The position numbers and the translations under genes are program-made. Below the pieces are notes generated by a model. That model saw only the letters and a program-made list of their open reading frames with translations, did not search any database and was not told the DNA's origin. Below are positions 17,520 through 27,215 of a stretch of 64,000 nt of DNA, in pieces. Position 1 is the first letter of the stretch. The number at the start of each line of letters is the position of its first letter. Source of the DNA: Puniceicoccaceae bacterium (GTDB lineage: Bacteria; Verrucomicrobiota; Verrucomicrobiia; Opitutales; Coraliomargaritaceae); contig JAGYJE010000005.1 in the NCBI GenBank assembly GCA_018402305.1, forward strand, positions 124,001-188,000, written 5' to 3'.

Positions 17520-17808
17520 TTAGAGTTCTTCCGTATGGCCTAGAAAACTCAAGCGTGGGGTGATGAAGCAAATAACCTGAAATCGTCGCACCAGTGATAA
17601 ATCCAAATGTGGCAACGGATACATTCGCAAGGAACTGCCGGTCAGCAGCGGTGAGTTGAGGAAGCCCAGAACCGATTCGCGAAATGTCACCCGTAAGGTG
17701 ACTGAGCGATGTGCCCGCAGTAAGCAAGAATCCCGTATTGAGAAATGAAGCTCCGAACGTCAGAATGCATCCGCCGAGGACAATCTTATTTGGCGTGATG
17801 ATGTGCAT
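17503..17808 (-). pseudogene. DUF1275 (YoaK-like) membrane protein, N-terminal fragment
   Basis: The first 90 residues have the start of the DUF1275 family: two hydrophobic helices with GASFLNTGFLL and the following SHLTGDISRIG. The family usually runs to about 220 residues; here the frame ends after HHPTLEFSRPYG in eight unrelated residues, where the RHH/PIN pair begins. The missing two thirds are not seen in the window, so this is a broken gene, probably cut when the toxin-antitoxin pair arrived. Confidence 0.65.
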
Positions 17809-17828
17809 TCAATTTTCTGTTGAATCGG

Positions 17829-18022
<194 letters not shown>

Positions 18023-18041
18023 GTGGTTCAGTTTTTAGGAG

Positions 18042-20777
18042 TCACGCCAGGGCCGCGCCTGCGGCGGCCTCGAGTTCTGCTCGTTGATCGTGCTGCGGGG
18101 CGGCACCACGGGCCATATCGGGCTTGCCGCCGCCCTTACCGCCAGCAAGCGGGGCGAGGCTCTGAATGAGTTTGCCGGCGTTTTGCTCGGATTGAGCGCC
18201 AACCAGCGCACCGAGGTGAAGCGTCTCGCCGTCGTCGACGATGCAAAATGCCGCCATGGCAAACTGTTGCTGCTTCAGGCCGTTTAGAAGCTCCTGGAGC
18301 AGTGCCGCGGGCCCCTCTTTCACGATAACCAGATTCTTGGAGAGGTCGCACTCGGCGAGGAGCGCGTTGGCCGCCTTGGCGGCACCGGCGGCTTCGGCTT
18401 TTTTGAGGGCCTTGTCGGCTTCAACGGCGGTTGCTTTGATCAGCTCTGCCGGTGCATCGGAATCCGCGCTGAAGGTTTCGGCACCGAGGGCCTTGAGGGC
18501 CTCGTTGATTACGGCGAGCTTTTCCAGCGCGACGGTCCGGGCTTCAGCCTCTTGGGCATCCGCCTCGTTCAGGTAGGCCTCGGCTGCTTCGCCGCAGACT
18601 GCTTCGATCCGGCGGACCCCGGCGGCAATGGCACCTTCCGATTTGATTTTAAAAAGGCCGATCTCTGCCGTGTTGCGCACGTGGGTGCCACCGCAGAGTT
18701 CCATCGAGTAGCCGTTCAGAGCCCGGGCTTCACCCCCGATTTGCACAACACGGACACGGTCGCCGTATTTGTCGCCGAAAAACTGCATGATATCCGGCCG
18801 GCCCTTAACTTCGGCATAGGGCAGTTCCTGCCAGGAGACCGTATCCGACCTTTGGATACAGGCATTCACCTTAGCCTCCATTTCGGTGATCTGTTCGGCG
18901 GACAGGGCCTTCGAATTGAAGTCAAAGCGCAGTCGTTCCGGTGAGACGCTGGAGCCCTGTTGCGTCGCGTCCGGTGAGACCACTTCGTGGAGGGCCCAGT
19001 GGAGGAGGTGGGTGGCGGTATGGTGGCTCTCGATGGCTCTGCGGCGATCGCCCGAAAGTGAGATGAACATCGAACGTCCAACATCGAACATCGAACGCTG
19101 AATGTTGCTAAAGACGTGTGCGGTGGCGTGGCCTACCTTTTGGACGCCAATGATGTCGTGGGTCGCACCATTGATCTCCGCGCTTCCGGTGTCGCCCTCC
19201 TGGCCACCCATTTCGGTAAAGAGCACGGTCTTATCTGTGATGACCAGCACTTGACTCGCCTGCTCGTGCACTTCCAGGATGGTGGCTTCGCAGCTATCCT
19301 GATCGAAGCCGATAAATTCCGTGCGGGCATCGGTGCTGAGATCAAGTGCGCGGACAACGGTGCTCTTTTGAGCGGCGCGGGCGCGCTCGCGTTGGGCTTC
19401 CATGTGCTGTTCAACGGCAACCTCGTCGAGGGTGATCCCGCGCTCGCGGCAAAGCAGTGCCGTCAAGTCGATCGGGAAGCCGAAGGTGTCGTAGAGTTTG
19501 AAGGCCTCTTCGGCGGGGAAGGCTCGGGTGCCTTCTGCCACGCTTTCGAAGAGCTGGATGCCGCGGTCCAATGTCCTGTTGAAGCTGTCCTCTTCGGTCT
19601 CAAGGACGTCTTTGACCGCCTCGGCGCGGGTTTTAATCTCCGGGAAAATACCCCCGAATTCGGCGACGAGTGTATCGACCAGTTTCGGCAAAAAGGGCTC
19701 GCTGCCATCGAAGCCGAGCGTGCGGCCATACTTCACCGCGCGACGCAGGATGCGGCGGAGGACGTAGTTCCGCCCTGTATTGCCGGGGAGAATACCGTCG
19801 GCAATGGAAAAGCCGAGGGTGCGAATGTGGTCGGCGATGACGCGGAAGGCGATGGCTTCCGGGATGGGAGATTCGGGATGCGGGATGCGAGATTCGGAAT
19901 GCGGGATGGGGTAAAGGTCTTCGTAGGTTTTGCCGCTCAGTTTTTCGAGCGTCCGGAAGAGGGGTTGAAAGACGTCGGTCGCGTAGTTAGTGGGTTTTTG
20001 AGAAAAGTCGGTAAAGCCCTTGGTGTTTTGGATGAGCGAGCAGGCGCGCTCGAAGCCCATGCCGGTGTCGACGTGTTTGGCGGGTAGATCGCGAAACGAG
20101 CCGTCGGCCTCGGCGTTGTATTGTATGAAAACGAGGTTCCAAATCTCGATGCAGAGGTCGGAGTCTTGGTTAACGAGTTTTCCCCCGCTGTCGCCTTTGG
20201 GTGTGAGGTCAACATGCAGTTCTGAGCAGGGGCCGCAGGGGCCGGTCTCGCCCATCATCCAAAAATTATCTTTCACGTTGCCGTTGATAATGTGCACTTT
20301 GGGGTCGAGGCCCTTCTTTTCAAAGAGGGCCGCCCAGAAATCGTAGGCTTCCTGATCAAATGAAGAGGGATCGCCCTCGCCGGGTGCGTAGACCGTGGCA
20401 TAGAGGCGCTCGGGCGGGATGCCCCAGAGATCAACGAGCAGCTCCCAGCCCCATTCGATGGCTTCCTGTTTGAAATAGTCGCCAAAGGACCAGTTCCCCA
20501 GCATCTCGAAGAAGGTGTGGTGGTAGGTATCGTAGCCCACATCCTCGAGGTCGTTGTGCTTACCGCCCGCGCGGATGCATTTCTGGGTGTCGGCCGCGCG
20601 GGCGGGCGTGTAGGGCGGCTTTTCGGTGCCGAGGAAGTAGGGCACGAACTGGTTCATTCCCGCATTGGTAAAGAGCAGACCGGGCGACTGCGGCATAAGC
20701 GAAGCCGAGGGCACGATGCTGTGCTGCTTCGAGGCAAAGAAGTCGAGAAAGGACTGGCGGATTTCGGATGAAGTCAT
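18042..20777 (-). CDS. alaS: Alanine--tRNA ligase with two repeat-derived insertions
   Basis: 911 residues from the ATG at 20777. Catalytic domain: FTNAGMNQFVPYFLG, RAGGKHNDLEDVG, ETGPCGPCSELH; editing domain: HHTATHLLHWAL and CGGTHV; a DHHA1-type C-terminal domain follows. The frame is open upstream, but that part is heptamer array (FDVGRSTFDVR), so the ATG before TSSEIRQSF is the start. Two extra segments coincide with heptamer arrays: YPIPHSESRIPHPESPIPE before FRVIADHIR, and IQRSMFDVGRSMFI before the editing HxxxH motif. Together they add about 35 residues to the usual length of about 875. The frame is unbroken and all key motifs remain, so the enzyme is presumably active. Confidence 0.95.
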   Translation of the reverse strand: MTSSEIRQSFLDFFASKQHSIVPSASLMPQSPGLLFTNAGMNQFVPYFLGTEKPPYTPARAADTQKCIRAGGKHNDLEDVGYDTYHHTFFEMLGNWSFGDYFKQEAIEWGWELLVDLWGIPPERLYATVYAPGEGDPSSFDQEAYDFWAALFEKKGLDPKVHIINGNVKDNFWMMGETGPCGPCSELHVDLTPKGDSGGKLVNQDSDLCIEIWNLVFIQYNAEADGSFRDLPAKHVDTGMGFERACSLIQNTKGFTDFSQKPTNYATDVFQPLFRTLEKLSGKTYEDLYPIPHSESRIPHPESPIPEAIAFRVIADHIRTLGFSIADGILPGNTGRNYVLRRILRRAVKYGRTLGFDGSEPFLPKLVDTLVAEFGGIFPEIKTRAEAVKDVLETEEDSFNRTLDRGIQLFESVAEGTRAFPAEEAFKLYDTFGFPIDLTALLCRERGITLDEVAVEQHMEAQRERARAAQKSTVVRALDLSTDARTEFIGFDQDSCEATILEVHEQASQVLVITDKTVLFTEMGGQEGDTGSAEINGATHDIIGVQKVGHATAHVFSNIQRSMFDVGRSMFISLSGDRRRAIESHHTATHLLHWALHEVVSPDATQQGSSVSPERLRFDFNSKALSAEQITEMEAKVNACIQRSDTVSWQELPYAEVKGRPDIMQFFGDKYGDRVRVVQIGGEARALNGYSMELCGGTHVRNTAEIGLFKIKSEGAIAAGVRRIEAVCGEAAEAYLNEADAQEAEARTVALEKLAVINEALKALGAETFSADSDAPAELIKATAVEADKALKKAEAAGAAKAANALLAECDLSKNLVIVKEGPAALLQELLNGLKQQQFAMAAFCIVDDGETLHLGALVGAQSEQNAGKLIQSLAPLAGGKGGGKPDMARGAAPQHDQRAELEAAAGAALA
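19066..19107. repeat. Six AACRTYS-type heptamers inside alaS
   Basis: Plus-strand units: AACATCG, AACGTCC, AACATCG, AACATCG, AACGCTG, AATGTTG. The 42 bp keep the alaS frame and encode the extra peptide IQRSMFDVGRSMFI between the core and the editing HxxxH motif. It is the same repeat family and the same orientation as the array at 20785-20826. Confidence 0.88.
19861..19909. repeat. Seven GGGATNN-type heptamers inside alaS
   Basis: Plus-strand units: GGGATGG, GAGATTC, GGGATGC, GGGATGC, GAGATTC, GGAATGC, GGGATGG. The stretch encodes a Pro/Ser/Glu-rich insert in AlaRS. The family is that of the exbB-exbD gap at 7201-7284, here with a few substitutions in the fixed positions. Confidence 0.88.
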
Positions 20778-20784
20778 CGGAGGG

Positions 20785-20826
<42 letters not shown>

Positions 20827-20838
20827 CTTATGCTTGGA

Positions 20839-21252
20839 TTAGGATTTAAGAGCTTTTTTTCGGGCGGTTTGGATGCTGGCGAAGAATATTCGAATGAGCT
20901 GATCCGTCTCATCAAGGATATCGTCGAAAAGCTCCGAATTGTCGATAAGAGGCACACGTTTAGTCAGTTTCAGCCAGCGGTGCGTTTCGCGAAGTTCTTT
21001 GAGGGATAGCTTCAGTTTATGAATAAAGTCATTGGGCGATTCAGCTGCTTGAGCCTCTCCGTGGTTAGCAAGCGGCGACGTGGACGAGCGTAGGAGTTGT
21101 TTCGCCACATGCATCCCGGCTTGGCTGGGCCGCATCTTTTCGGTTAAGCGAATAGTGCTCGCAGAATACTCAAGCAGTCGCTCCTCTAGATCATACATCG
21201 AGCCGGCTTCCTCGACAATCCACGCATCCTGTTCGCTTTGTTTGTAATCCAT
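20839..21252 (-). CDS. S23/four-helix-bundle protein (23S rRNA IVS-type, Avd-related fold)
   Basis: 137 residues, all helical. LEYSASTIRLTEKM, then QAGMHVAKQLLRSSTSPLAN and ESPNDFIHKLKLSLKELRET give the typical order of S23/IVS proteins, in which the phrase QLLRSSTS(P/I) plus N-F-x-x-K is conserved. Start at ATG 21252, or at the Met of MYDLEER (21198). S23 proteins form pentameric barrels; relatives include the Avd subunit of diversity-generating retroelements, but no reverse transcriptase is in the window. The start codon comes directly out of a heptamer array. Function unknown. Confidence 0.8.
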   Translation of the reverse strand: MDYKQSEQDAWIVEEAGSMYDLEERLLEYSASTIRLTEKMRPSQAGMHVAKQLLRSSTSPLANHGEAQAAESPNDFIHKLKLSLKELRETHRWLKLTKRVPLIDNSELFDDILDETDQLIRIFFASIQTARKKALKS

Positions 21253-21253
21253 T

Positions 21254-21281
21254 CGATGTTTAAAGTTGGATGTTCAATGTC
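21254..21281. repeat. Degenerate heptamers before the S23 start codon
   Basis: Plus-strand units CGATGTT, TAAAGTT, GGATGTT, CAATGTC lie directly upstream of the S23 gene. They share the GTT-ending family of the two border arrays and point the same way as the right border. Confidence 0.65.
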
Positions 21282-21299
21282 GATTTTTCTTCGTCTCTC

Positions 21300-21340
21300 C
21301 CTATTCGACGTTCAATGTTGGACGTTGGATGTTCGATGTT

Positions 21341-21341
<1 letters not shown>
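21300..21341. repeat. Right inverted heptamer array of the S23 unit
   Basis: CCTATT, then CGACGTT, CAATGTT, GGACGTT, GGATGTT, CGATGTT and a final C. The last base is the first base of the leuB stop codon complement, so the array begins exactly where leuB ends. It is inverted relative to 20785-20826. Confidence 0.88.
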
Positions 21342-22489
<1,148 letters not shown>

Positions 22490-22595
22490 CTACGCTTCAA
22501 GACTTTTCGGGATGGATGAAGGCAATCGGCTACGTGGGTGGTTTTTCCGTGCAAAACTCGTTGCGTATCGGCTCGATCTGCAAACACTCGCCCCT

Positions 22596-23699
22596 ATGCC
22601 GAAAAAGAAAACTGCGAAAAAATCTGTGTCGAAAAAGTCCAAAGCGTATGCAGCACCCGAGTTTCTCGTGGACTTGTTGAACGCGCGCTCGCCCACGGGG
22701 GCGGAATATGAGGCCCAGGCCGTGGTGGATCGTTACGTTGAGAACGAGGTCGATGCCTATCGCCGCGACACCATGGGGAACCGCTTTGCCACGGTTAATC
22801 CAGAGGGCGATCCAAAGCTGCTCTTTGCCGGGCACATCGATGAGCTGGGTTTGCTGATTACCTATATCAACGAGCAGGGCTTTCTTTACTTCGATACGCT
22901 GGGGGGACACGACAAAAGCATGATCTCTGGGCGACGTGTGTCGATCCTGACCAAGGACGGGATTGTCAAAGGCGTCACCGGGAAGCGTGCGATCCACTTA
23001 ATGAGCCCGGAGGACCGTAAGAAGGTCCCGGAGACGCACGAGATCTGGATTGATATCGGGGTCAAAACCCAGGCCGAAGCGGAGAAATTTGTCGCGATCG
23101 GCGACACGGCCGTTTATGATCAGAGCTTTGAGTTGATTCGCGGCAGCGTGGGCGTAGCGCGTGCCTTCGATGATAAAGCGGGTGCCTACGCGGTGCTCGA
23201 AGCGGTGCGCCGCTTGAGCAAGATGAGGCTGGCTGCCCGTGTCACCGCTGCGGCGACGACGCAGGAAGAGATTGGCACGCGGGGCGCGATGACGGCGGCC
23301 TTCTCCGAGAACCCTGACTTTGCCATTGCAGTGGATGTCGGGCATGCCACGGATTCGCCCGATTGCGATCCTCGCAAGTATGGTCTCTTCAAGCAGGGTG
23401 GCGGCCCAATCGTCTGTCGGGGGCCCAATATCAACCCGGTCATCTTTGAGCACATTGTGCGCGCGGCGGAAACGAATAAGATCCCGTATCAGGTTGAGGC
23501 TGATCCGCGGCCCACTGGTACGGACGCGCGTGCGATCCAGGTGGCTCAGTCCGGTATCGCCACCGGCCTACTTTCGATTCCCTTGCGCTACATGCACACA
23601 CCGAGCGAAATGGTCGATCTGGAGGACATTGAGCACACCGTCCAGTTACTGGTGGCTGTGGCCAAGTCCCTGAAAAAAGGCGAGCGGGGTATTTGGTAA
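22596..23699 (+). CDS. M42-family metallopeptidase
   Basis: 367-residue cytosolic aminopeptidase of the M42 (glutamyl aminopeptidase/TET) family. Metal and catalytic motifs in order: LLFAGHIDELG (His, Asp), ARAFDDKAGAY (bridging Asp), TTQEEIGTRGA (catalytic Glu-Glu), AVDVGHATDSP and MHTPSEMVDLED near the end. The Lys-rich first 20 residues are extra. The open frame starts earlier, but the ATG before PKKKTAKK is the first sensible start. Its stop overlaps the next gene. Confidence 0.9.
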   Translation: MPKKKTAKKSVSKKSKAYAAPEFLVDLLNARSPTGAEYEAQAVVDRYVENEVDAYRRDTMGNRFATVNPEGDPKLLFAGHIDELGLLITYINEQGFLYFDTLGGHDKSMISGRRVSILTKDGIVKGVTGKRAIHLMSPEDRKKVPETHEIWIDIGVKTQAEAEKFVAIGDTAVYDQSFELIRGSVGVARAFDDKAGAYAVLEAVRRLSKMRLAARVTAAATTQEEIGTRGAMTAAFSENPDFAIAVDVGHATDSPDCDPRKYGLFKQGGGPIVCRGPNINPVIFEHIVRAAETNKIPYQVEADPRPTGTDARAIQVAQSGIATGLLSIPLRYMHTPSEMVDLEDIEHTVQLLVAVAKSLKKGERGIW

Positions 23700-24163
23700 T
23701 CTTGAAAGAGAGAAAATTAGAAATCATCGGCTGGAAGGAAACAATCGACCTCCCTGAATGGGGGATCGAATCGATTCTGGCAAAAAGCGATACGGGCGCC
23801 CGACGTTCGGCGATCGATGTGGAAAACGTCGTCGAGTTGCCGGGGAATCAGGTTCGCTTTGACATCGTGCTCGACCGCAAGAATCGTTCACTGACCAAGA
23901 CCGTGGTAGCTCCGATTGACCACCAGACCCATGTGCGTTCCAGTAACGGGGAGGCGCATGAGCGCTACTTCGTACGCACGGGAGTGATCATCCATGGACG
24001 CGCCAAAGAAGTGGAGTTCAGTCTGGTATCCCGCAGCAGCATGGTCTGCCGGATCTTGCTGGGGCGGAAAGCACTGGAAGGTGATTTTCTGGTGGATGCA
24101 TCCCTTAAACACGTCAGCCGACCACGGCAAAAGGCCCGTGTGGTCGGGCACAAATTCCGTTAA
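23693..24163 (+). CDS. RimK-associated ATP-dependent zinc protease family protein
   Basis: 156 residues. The motif AKSDTGARRSAID resembles the Asp-Thr-Gly site of retropepsin-like folds and is characteristic of the protein family encoded beside rimK (often named ATP-dependent zinc protease). SRSSMVCRILLGRKAL ends the conserved core. The start is uncertain: TTG at 23693, overlapping the peptidase stop, or TTG at 23702; no ATG lies nearby. First of three genes for tail-modifying enzymes. Confidence 0.78.
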   Translation: MVILKERKLEIIGWKETIDLPEWGIESILAKSDTGARRSAIDVENVVELPGNQVRFDIVLDRKNRSLTKTVVAPIDHQTHVRSSNGEAHERYFVRTGVIIHGRAKEVEFSLVSRSSMVCRILLGRKALEGDFLVDASLKHVSRPRQKARVVGHKFR

Positions 24164-24177
24164 AAAAGAAAAATACT

Positions 24178-25350
24178 ATGAAAATCGGTATACTCTCACG
24201 CGAAAGCAAACTGTACAGTACGCGACGGCTTCGCGAGGCGGCGCTCAAGGGGGGGCATCAGGTCCGCGTCTTCGACACGCTTAAATTTGGCCTCTATCTA
24301 AGAGAGGGCGAACCGGATGTGACGTATGGCGGCAAACCGATCACGCATTACGATGCGATGATCCCGCGGATTGGCACTTCGATTACCTTTTTCGGCACCT
24401 CGGTGGTTCGTCAGTTTGAGCAGATGGGAAGTTATTGCCTGAACACGGCCGACTCGATCGTGGCTTCGCGGGATAAACTGTCGTCAATGCAGGCGCTGAG
24501 TCGCCAGGACGTGGGCATCGCGGAGACCGCCTTCGTTCGGAATCAAAAGGACATTCTCCAGGCCATTCAGGAAATGGGTGGTGCCCCCGTCATCATCAAG
24601 CTGCTTTCCGGCACGCAGGGGGTCGGCGTGATCCTGGCGGAAACCAATAAAGTGGCTGAGGCGATTATCGAGACGCTCTCCAGCGTGCGGCAAAATGTGC
24701 TGGTGCAAAAGTTTGTTTCAGAATCAAAGGGCCGCGATATCCGCGCCTTCGTGGTGGGGGACCGCGTGGTGGCGGCTATGCGCCGAACCGCCTCGGGGCA
24801 GGAGTTTCGCAGCAATGTGCATCGGGGCGGCAAGACTGAAGTTGTTAGGCTGGATGAAGCCTACGAGCGAACCGCCGTGCGGGCAGCGCAGATTCTCAAC
24901 CTCAAGGTGGCCGGCGTTGATATGCTGGAGGGCAGCGACGGGCCAGTCATCATGGAGGTCAATTCCTCGCCCGGTTTAGAGGGAATCGAGGGGGCTACCG
25001 GACTGGATATAGCCGGCGAGATCATTCAATTCACTGAGGAGCAGGTTAAGTTTGGCAACTTCAATGTACGCGAGCGGCTCTCGTTGACCAAAGGCTACAC
25101 CGTAACCGAGTTTACGGTTTGGCCGGGCGCTTCCATCATTGGGCAGACGATTGAGAGCAGCGGCTTGCGTGATGCCGACATTGTCGTATTGCGCCTCAAC
25201 CGCAACGGGCAGCATATTGCCAATCCCCGCAAGGATCGCGTCGTTATGGAGGGTGATAGCCTTCTTTGCTACGGGAGTCAACTGGCCCTAAGCCATTACT
25301 TGCCCGAGCGCCTGACCAAGAAAAAGCGCCGAAGACTTAAGAAGATATAG
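24178..25350 (+). CDS. RimK-like ATP-grasp ligase with C-terminal RCK_C domain
   Basis: ATP-dependent amino-acid ligase of the RimK/LysX type, 390 residues. The N-terminal pre-grasp domain starts MKIGILSRES; the ATP-grasp contains VIIKLLSGTQGVGVIL, VQKFVSESKGRDIRAFVVG and metal ligands in GPVIMEVNSSPGLEGIEG. RimK itself ends near residue 300; here about 80 more residues, with TVWPGASIIGQTIESSGLRD and GDSLLCYGSQ, look like a TrkA-C/RCK_C ligand-binding domain. This suggests allosteric control by a small ligand. Zinc protease and AstE-like genes flank it. Confidence 0.85.
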   Translation: MKIGILSRESKLYSTRRLREAALKGGHQVRVFDTLKFGLYLREGEPDVTYGGKPITHYDAMIPRIGTSITFFGTSVVRQFEQMGSYCLNTADSIVASRDKLSSMQALSRQDVGIAETAFVRNQKDILQAIQEMGGAPVIIKLLSGTQGVGVILAETNKVAEAIIETLSSVRQNVLVQKFVSESKGRDIRAFVVGDRVVAAMRRTASGQEFRSNVHRGGKTEVVRLDEAYERTAVRAAQILNLKVAGVDMLEGSDGPVIMEVNSSPGLEGIEGATGLDIAGEIIQFTEEQVKFGNFNVRERLSLTKGYTVTEFTVWPGASIIGQTIESSGLRDADIVVLRLNRNGQHIANPRKDRVVMEGDSLLCYGSQLALSHYLPERLTKKKRRRLKKI

Positions 25351-25355
25351 CCACC

Positions 25356-26414
25356 ATGCCACGTCGTCCCTCCTTTAAAATCGCCGGCGAGCGGATCCCT
25401 CTCGGGCAATCGAAGGATGTGCGGCTCGTTATCTCCGAAACCTACACCGGCGAAAAGGTCCATGTGCCGCTTCGTGTGATTCGCGCGAAGAAGCCGGGGC
25501 CCACGGTCTTCATTACCGCCGCCATCCACGGCGATGAAGTGAATGGCACGGGCATCATCCATGATTTTCTCTTTGGTGATTTGATCGAGCTAAAGTGCGG
25601 CACGCTCATTCTGGCACCGGTGGTCAATGTATTCGGCTTCGAGTCCCATGAGCGCTACCTGCCGGACCGGCGCGATTTGAACCGCTCGTTTCCGGGATCG
25701 GCGAAGGGCAGCCTGGCCGGGCGGATCGCCCATACGCTCATGACTGAGTTGGTTGATAAATGCGATTACGGTATCGATCTGCACACCGCGGCTTTTCAAC
25801 GTACGAACTTTCCCAATATTCGGGCCGATTTGACGAATCCGGCAGCCCGGCGTCTGGCCGAGGCTTTCGGGTGCTCCATGATCGTCGATGGCAAGGGGCC
25901 GCTCGGTTCCTTTCGCCGGGAGGCGACCAAGCGCGGTTGCCCCACGATCATCCTCGAAGCCGGAGAGCCTTGGAAGGTCGAGCCCAGTGTCCTGCAAATC
26001 GGTACCCGCGGAATCCGTAATATTCTGGCGGGTCTCGAGATGATTGATGAGTGCATGGTGAAGCCCCCCTTTCTGGCCAAGGTGCGTAAAACGCAGTGGG
26101 TCCGCGCTACAGTGGGCGGCATTTTGAAATTTCACCTCAGCCCCGGCGACTTTGTCGAGGCAGGGCAGGCCCTCGTCACCAACTACAGCATCATGGGCGT
26201 CGAACAAAATACCCTGACCTCGCCGACTCACGGTATCGTGCTCGGCATGACGACCATGCCCGCCGTCAAGCCGGGTGAACCGATCTGCAATATCGCCACG
26301 CTCACCGCCAAACAGTTGGAGCGCTACCGCGGACAGCTGGAGCGAGCCAAGGCCAACCCCTACAGCCAAGCCCAGAGCGACTTCGCCACCAGCATGGATG
26401 TGGTCGAAGCCTGA
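25356..26414 (+). CDS. Succinylglutamate desuccinylase/aspartoacylase-family deacylase
   Basis: 352-residue zinc-dependent deacylase or carboxypeptidase of the AstE/AspA (M14-related) family. Zinc ligands are in ITAAIHGDEVNGTG; RDLNRSFPG and YGIDLHTAAFQRTN follow; the C-terminal barrel begins near VRATVGGILKFH. The gene starts six bases after the RimK stop. In such trios the ligase adds and the hydrolases may trim residues on a protein or peptide tail; that is inference from gene order. Confidence 0.83.
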   Translation: MPRRPSFKIAGERIPLGQSKDVRLVISETYTGEKVHVPLRVIRAKKPGPTVFITAAIHGDEVNGTGIIHDFLFGDLIELKCGTLILAPVVNVFGFESHERYLPDRRDLNRSFPGSAKGSLAGRIAHTLMTELVDKCDYGIDLHTAAFQRTNFPNIRADLTNPAARRLAEAFGCSMIVDGKGPLGSFRREATKRGCPTIILEAGEPWKVEPSVLQIGTRGIRNILAGLEMIDECMVKPPFLAKVRKTQWVRATVGGILKFHLSPGDFVEAGQALVTNYSIMGVEQNTLTSPTHGIVLGMTTMPAVKPGEPICNIATLTAKQLERYRGQLERAKANPYSQAQSDFATSMDVVEA

Positions 26415-26430
26415 AAACTTAAGTGATTGA

Positions 26431-26637
26431 CTTGGCGAGACACTGCTCAACAAGCGACTGAGCAAGCAGATCCAGCACGAGGCCCGCGAGACCCACCAGG
26501 GCAAGGGTATCTTCAAGCTGGAGCGCTTGCGCTTTATTTCGATCGATCGATTGGCCGAACGGGCCCTGAAGCTTTGCGGGCTCTGCAAGGTTACAACTCC
26601 CCGGGAACCGGAAGCAGCGGCGTGGCCGCCCGCCTGA
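26431..26637 (+). pseudogene. Gene fragment, possibly the N-terminus of a metallophosphoesterase
   Basis: A stop-to-stop frame of 68 codons without a start reads LGETLLNKRLSKQIQHEARE and then LRFISIDRLAERALKLCGL before losing sense. The second phrase resembles the region before the first metal motif of some metallophosphoesterases (IxxLxERxLKLxGL). No phosphoesterase motifs survive. It lies beside a toxin-antitoxin pair, as other broken genes in this window do. Confidence 0.35.
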
Positions 26638-26723
26638 ACTGCCCGCCCGAGATCACAGTGCATGTCCTGCGGCGTGCGGTTGACTGATGTTGCCCGTCTA
26701 AGAATTGGATGCTTTAATTTGAC

Positions 26724-26921
26724 ATGATAGGATTAATTCAAGAGCTTTTTGGTGTGAAAGCCGCAAGACATGAAGCCAGGAAGATCAACCCTGTTCCGTC
26801 GTTGAAACGGGACATGGTCGACGCTATCCGGGGACGGGGATTTAAAACCGTGACCCGGGAAGATCTAAAGAGGGAGATGCAAGCGGCATGCGAGAAATCC
26901 AGCGGAAGAAAAAATTCCTAA
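26724..26921 (+). CDS. Putative antitoxin partner of the YafQ-like toxin
   Basis: 65 residues, basic, with helix-forming VPSLKRDMVDAIRGRGFKT and TREDLKREMQAACE. It overlaps the toxin gene by 34 bases, as antitoxin genes often do. No DNA-binding family is obvious. A TTGACA sits at the start codon, so the true start or promoter is unsettled. Confidence 0.5.
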   Translation: MIGLIQELFGVKAARHEARKINPVPSLKRDMVDAIRGRGFKTVTREDLKREMQAACEKSSGRKNS

Positions 26922-27163
26922 ACGACCTGGCTCGATCCGGGCGTGCGGATTTCATCGATGAAATCGATTCCATCGTTTATTTCCTGCAAAGAGATGGAGA
27001 GCTACCGGAAAGCTACAACGCGCATCCGCTATTCTGGCAATGGACAGGCTTCTGGGATGTTCATTTAGACGACGACTGGATATTGGTTTATAGGATAACC
27101 GCAAAGAAGATCCGATTGATCCGTCTGGTAAGACATCAGCAATTGCGTGAATCAAAGCCGTAG
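26888..27163 (+). CDS. YafQ/RelE-superfamily toxin (mRNA interferase-like)
   Basis: 91 residues with the compact RelE/YafQ layout: basic helix MREIQRKKKFLNDLARSG, then PLFWQWTGFWDVHLDDDWIL, VYRITAKKIRLIRLVRH. The phrase D-W-I-L-x-Y-R-I and the C-terminal Arg/His correspond to the beta-sheet and catalytic basic residues of YafQ-type ribosome-dependent RNases. It lies just outside the left border of the sucD island, facing it. Confidence 0.72.
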   Translation: MREIQRKKKFLNDLARSGRADFIDEIDSIVYFLQRDGELPESYNAHPLFWQWTGFWDVHLDDDWILVYRITAKKIRLIRLVRHQQLRESKP

Positions 27164-27215
27164 ATCTCGCAGAGACAGGTATGACCAACGCGCGCTTGAT
27201 CTGACCAGCAGCCCA

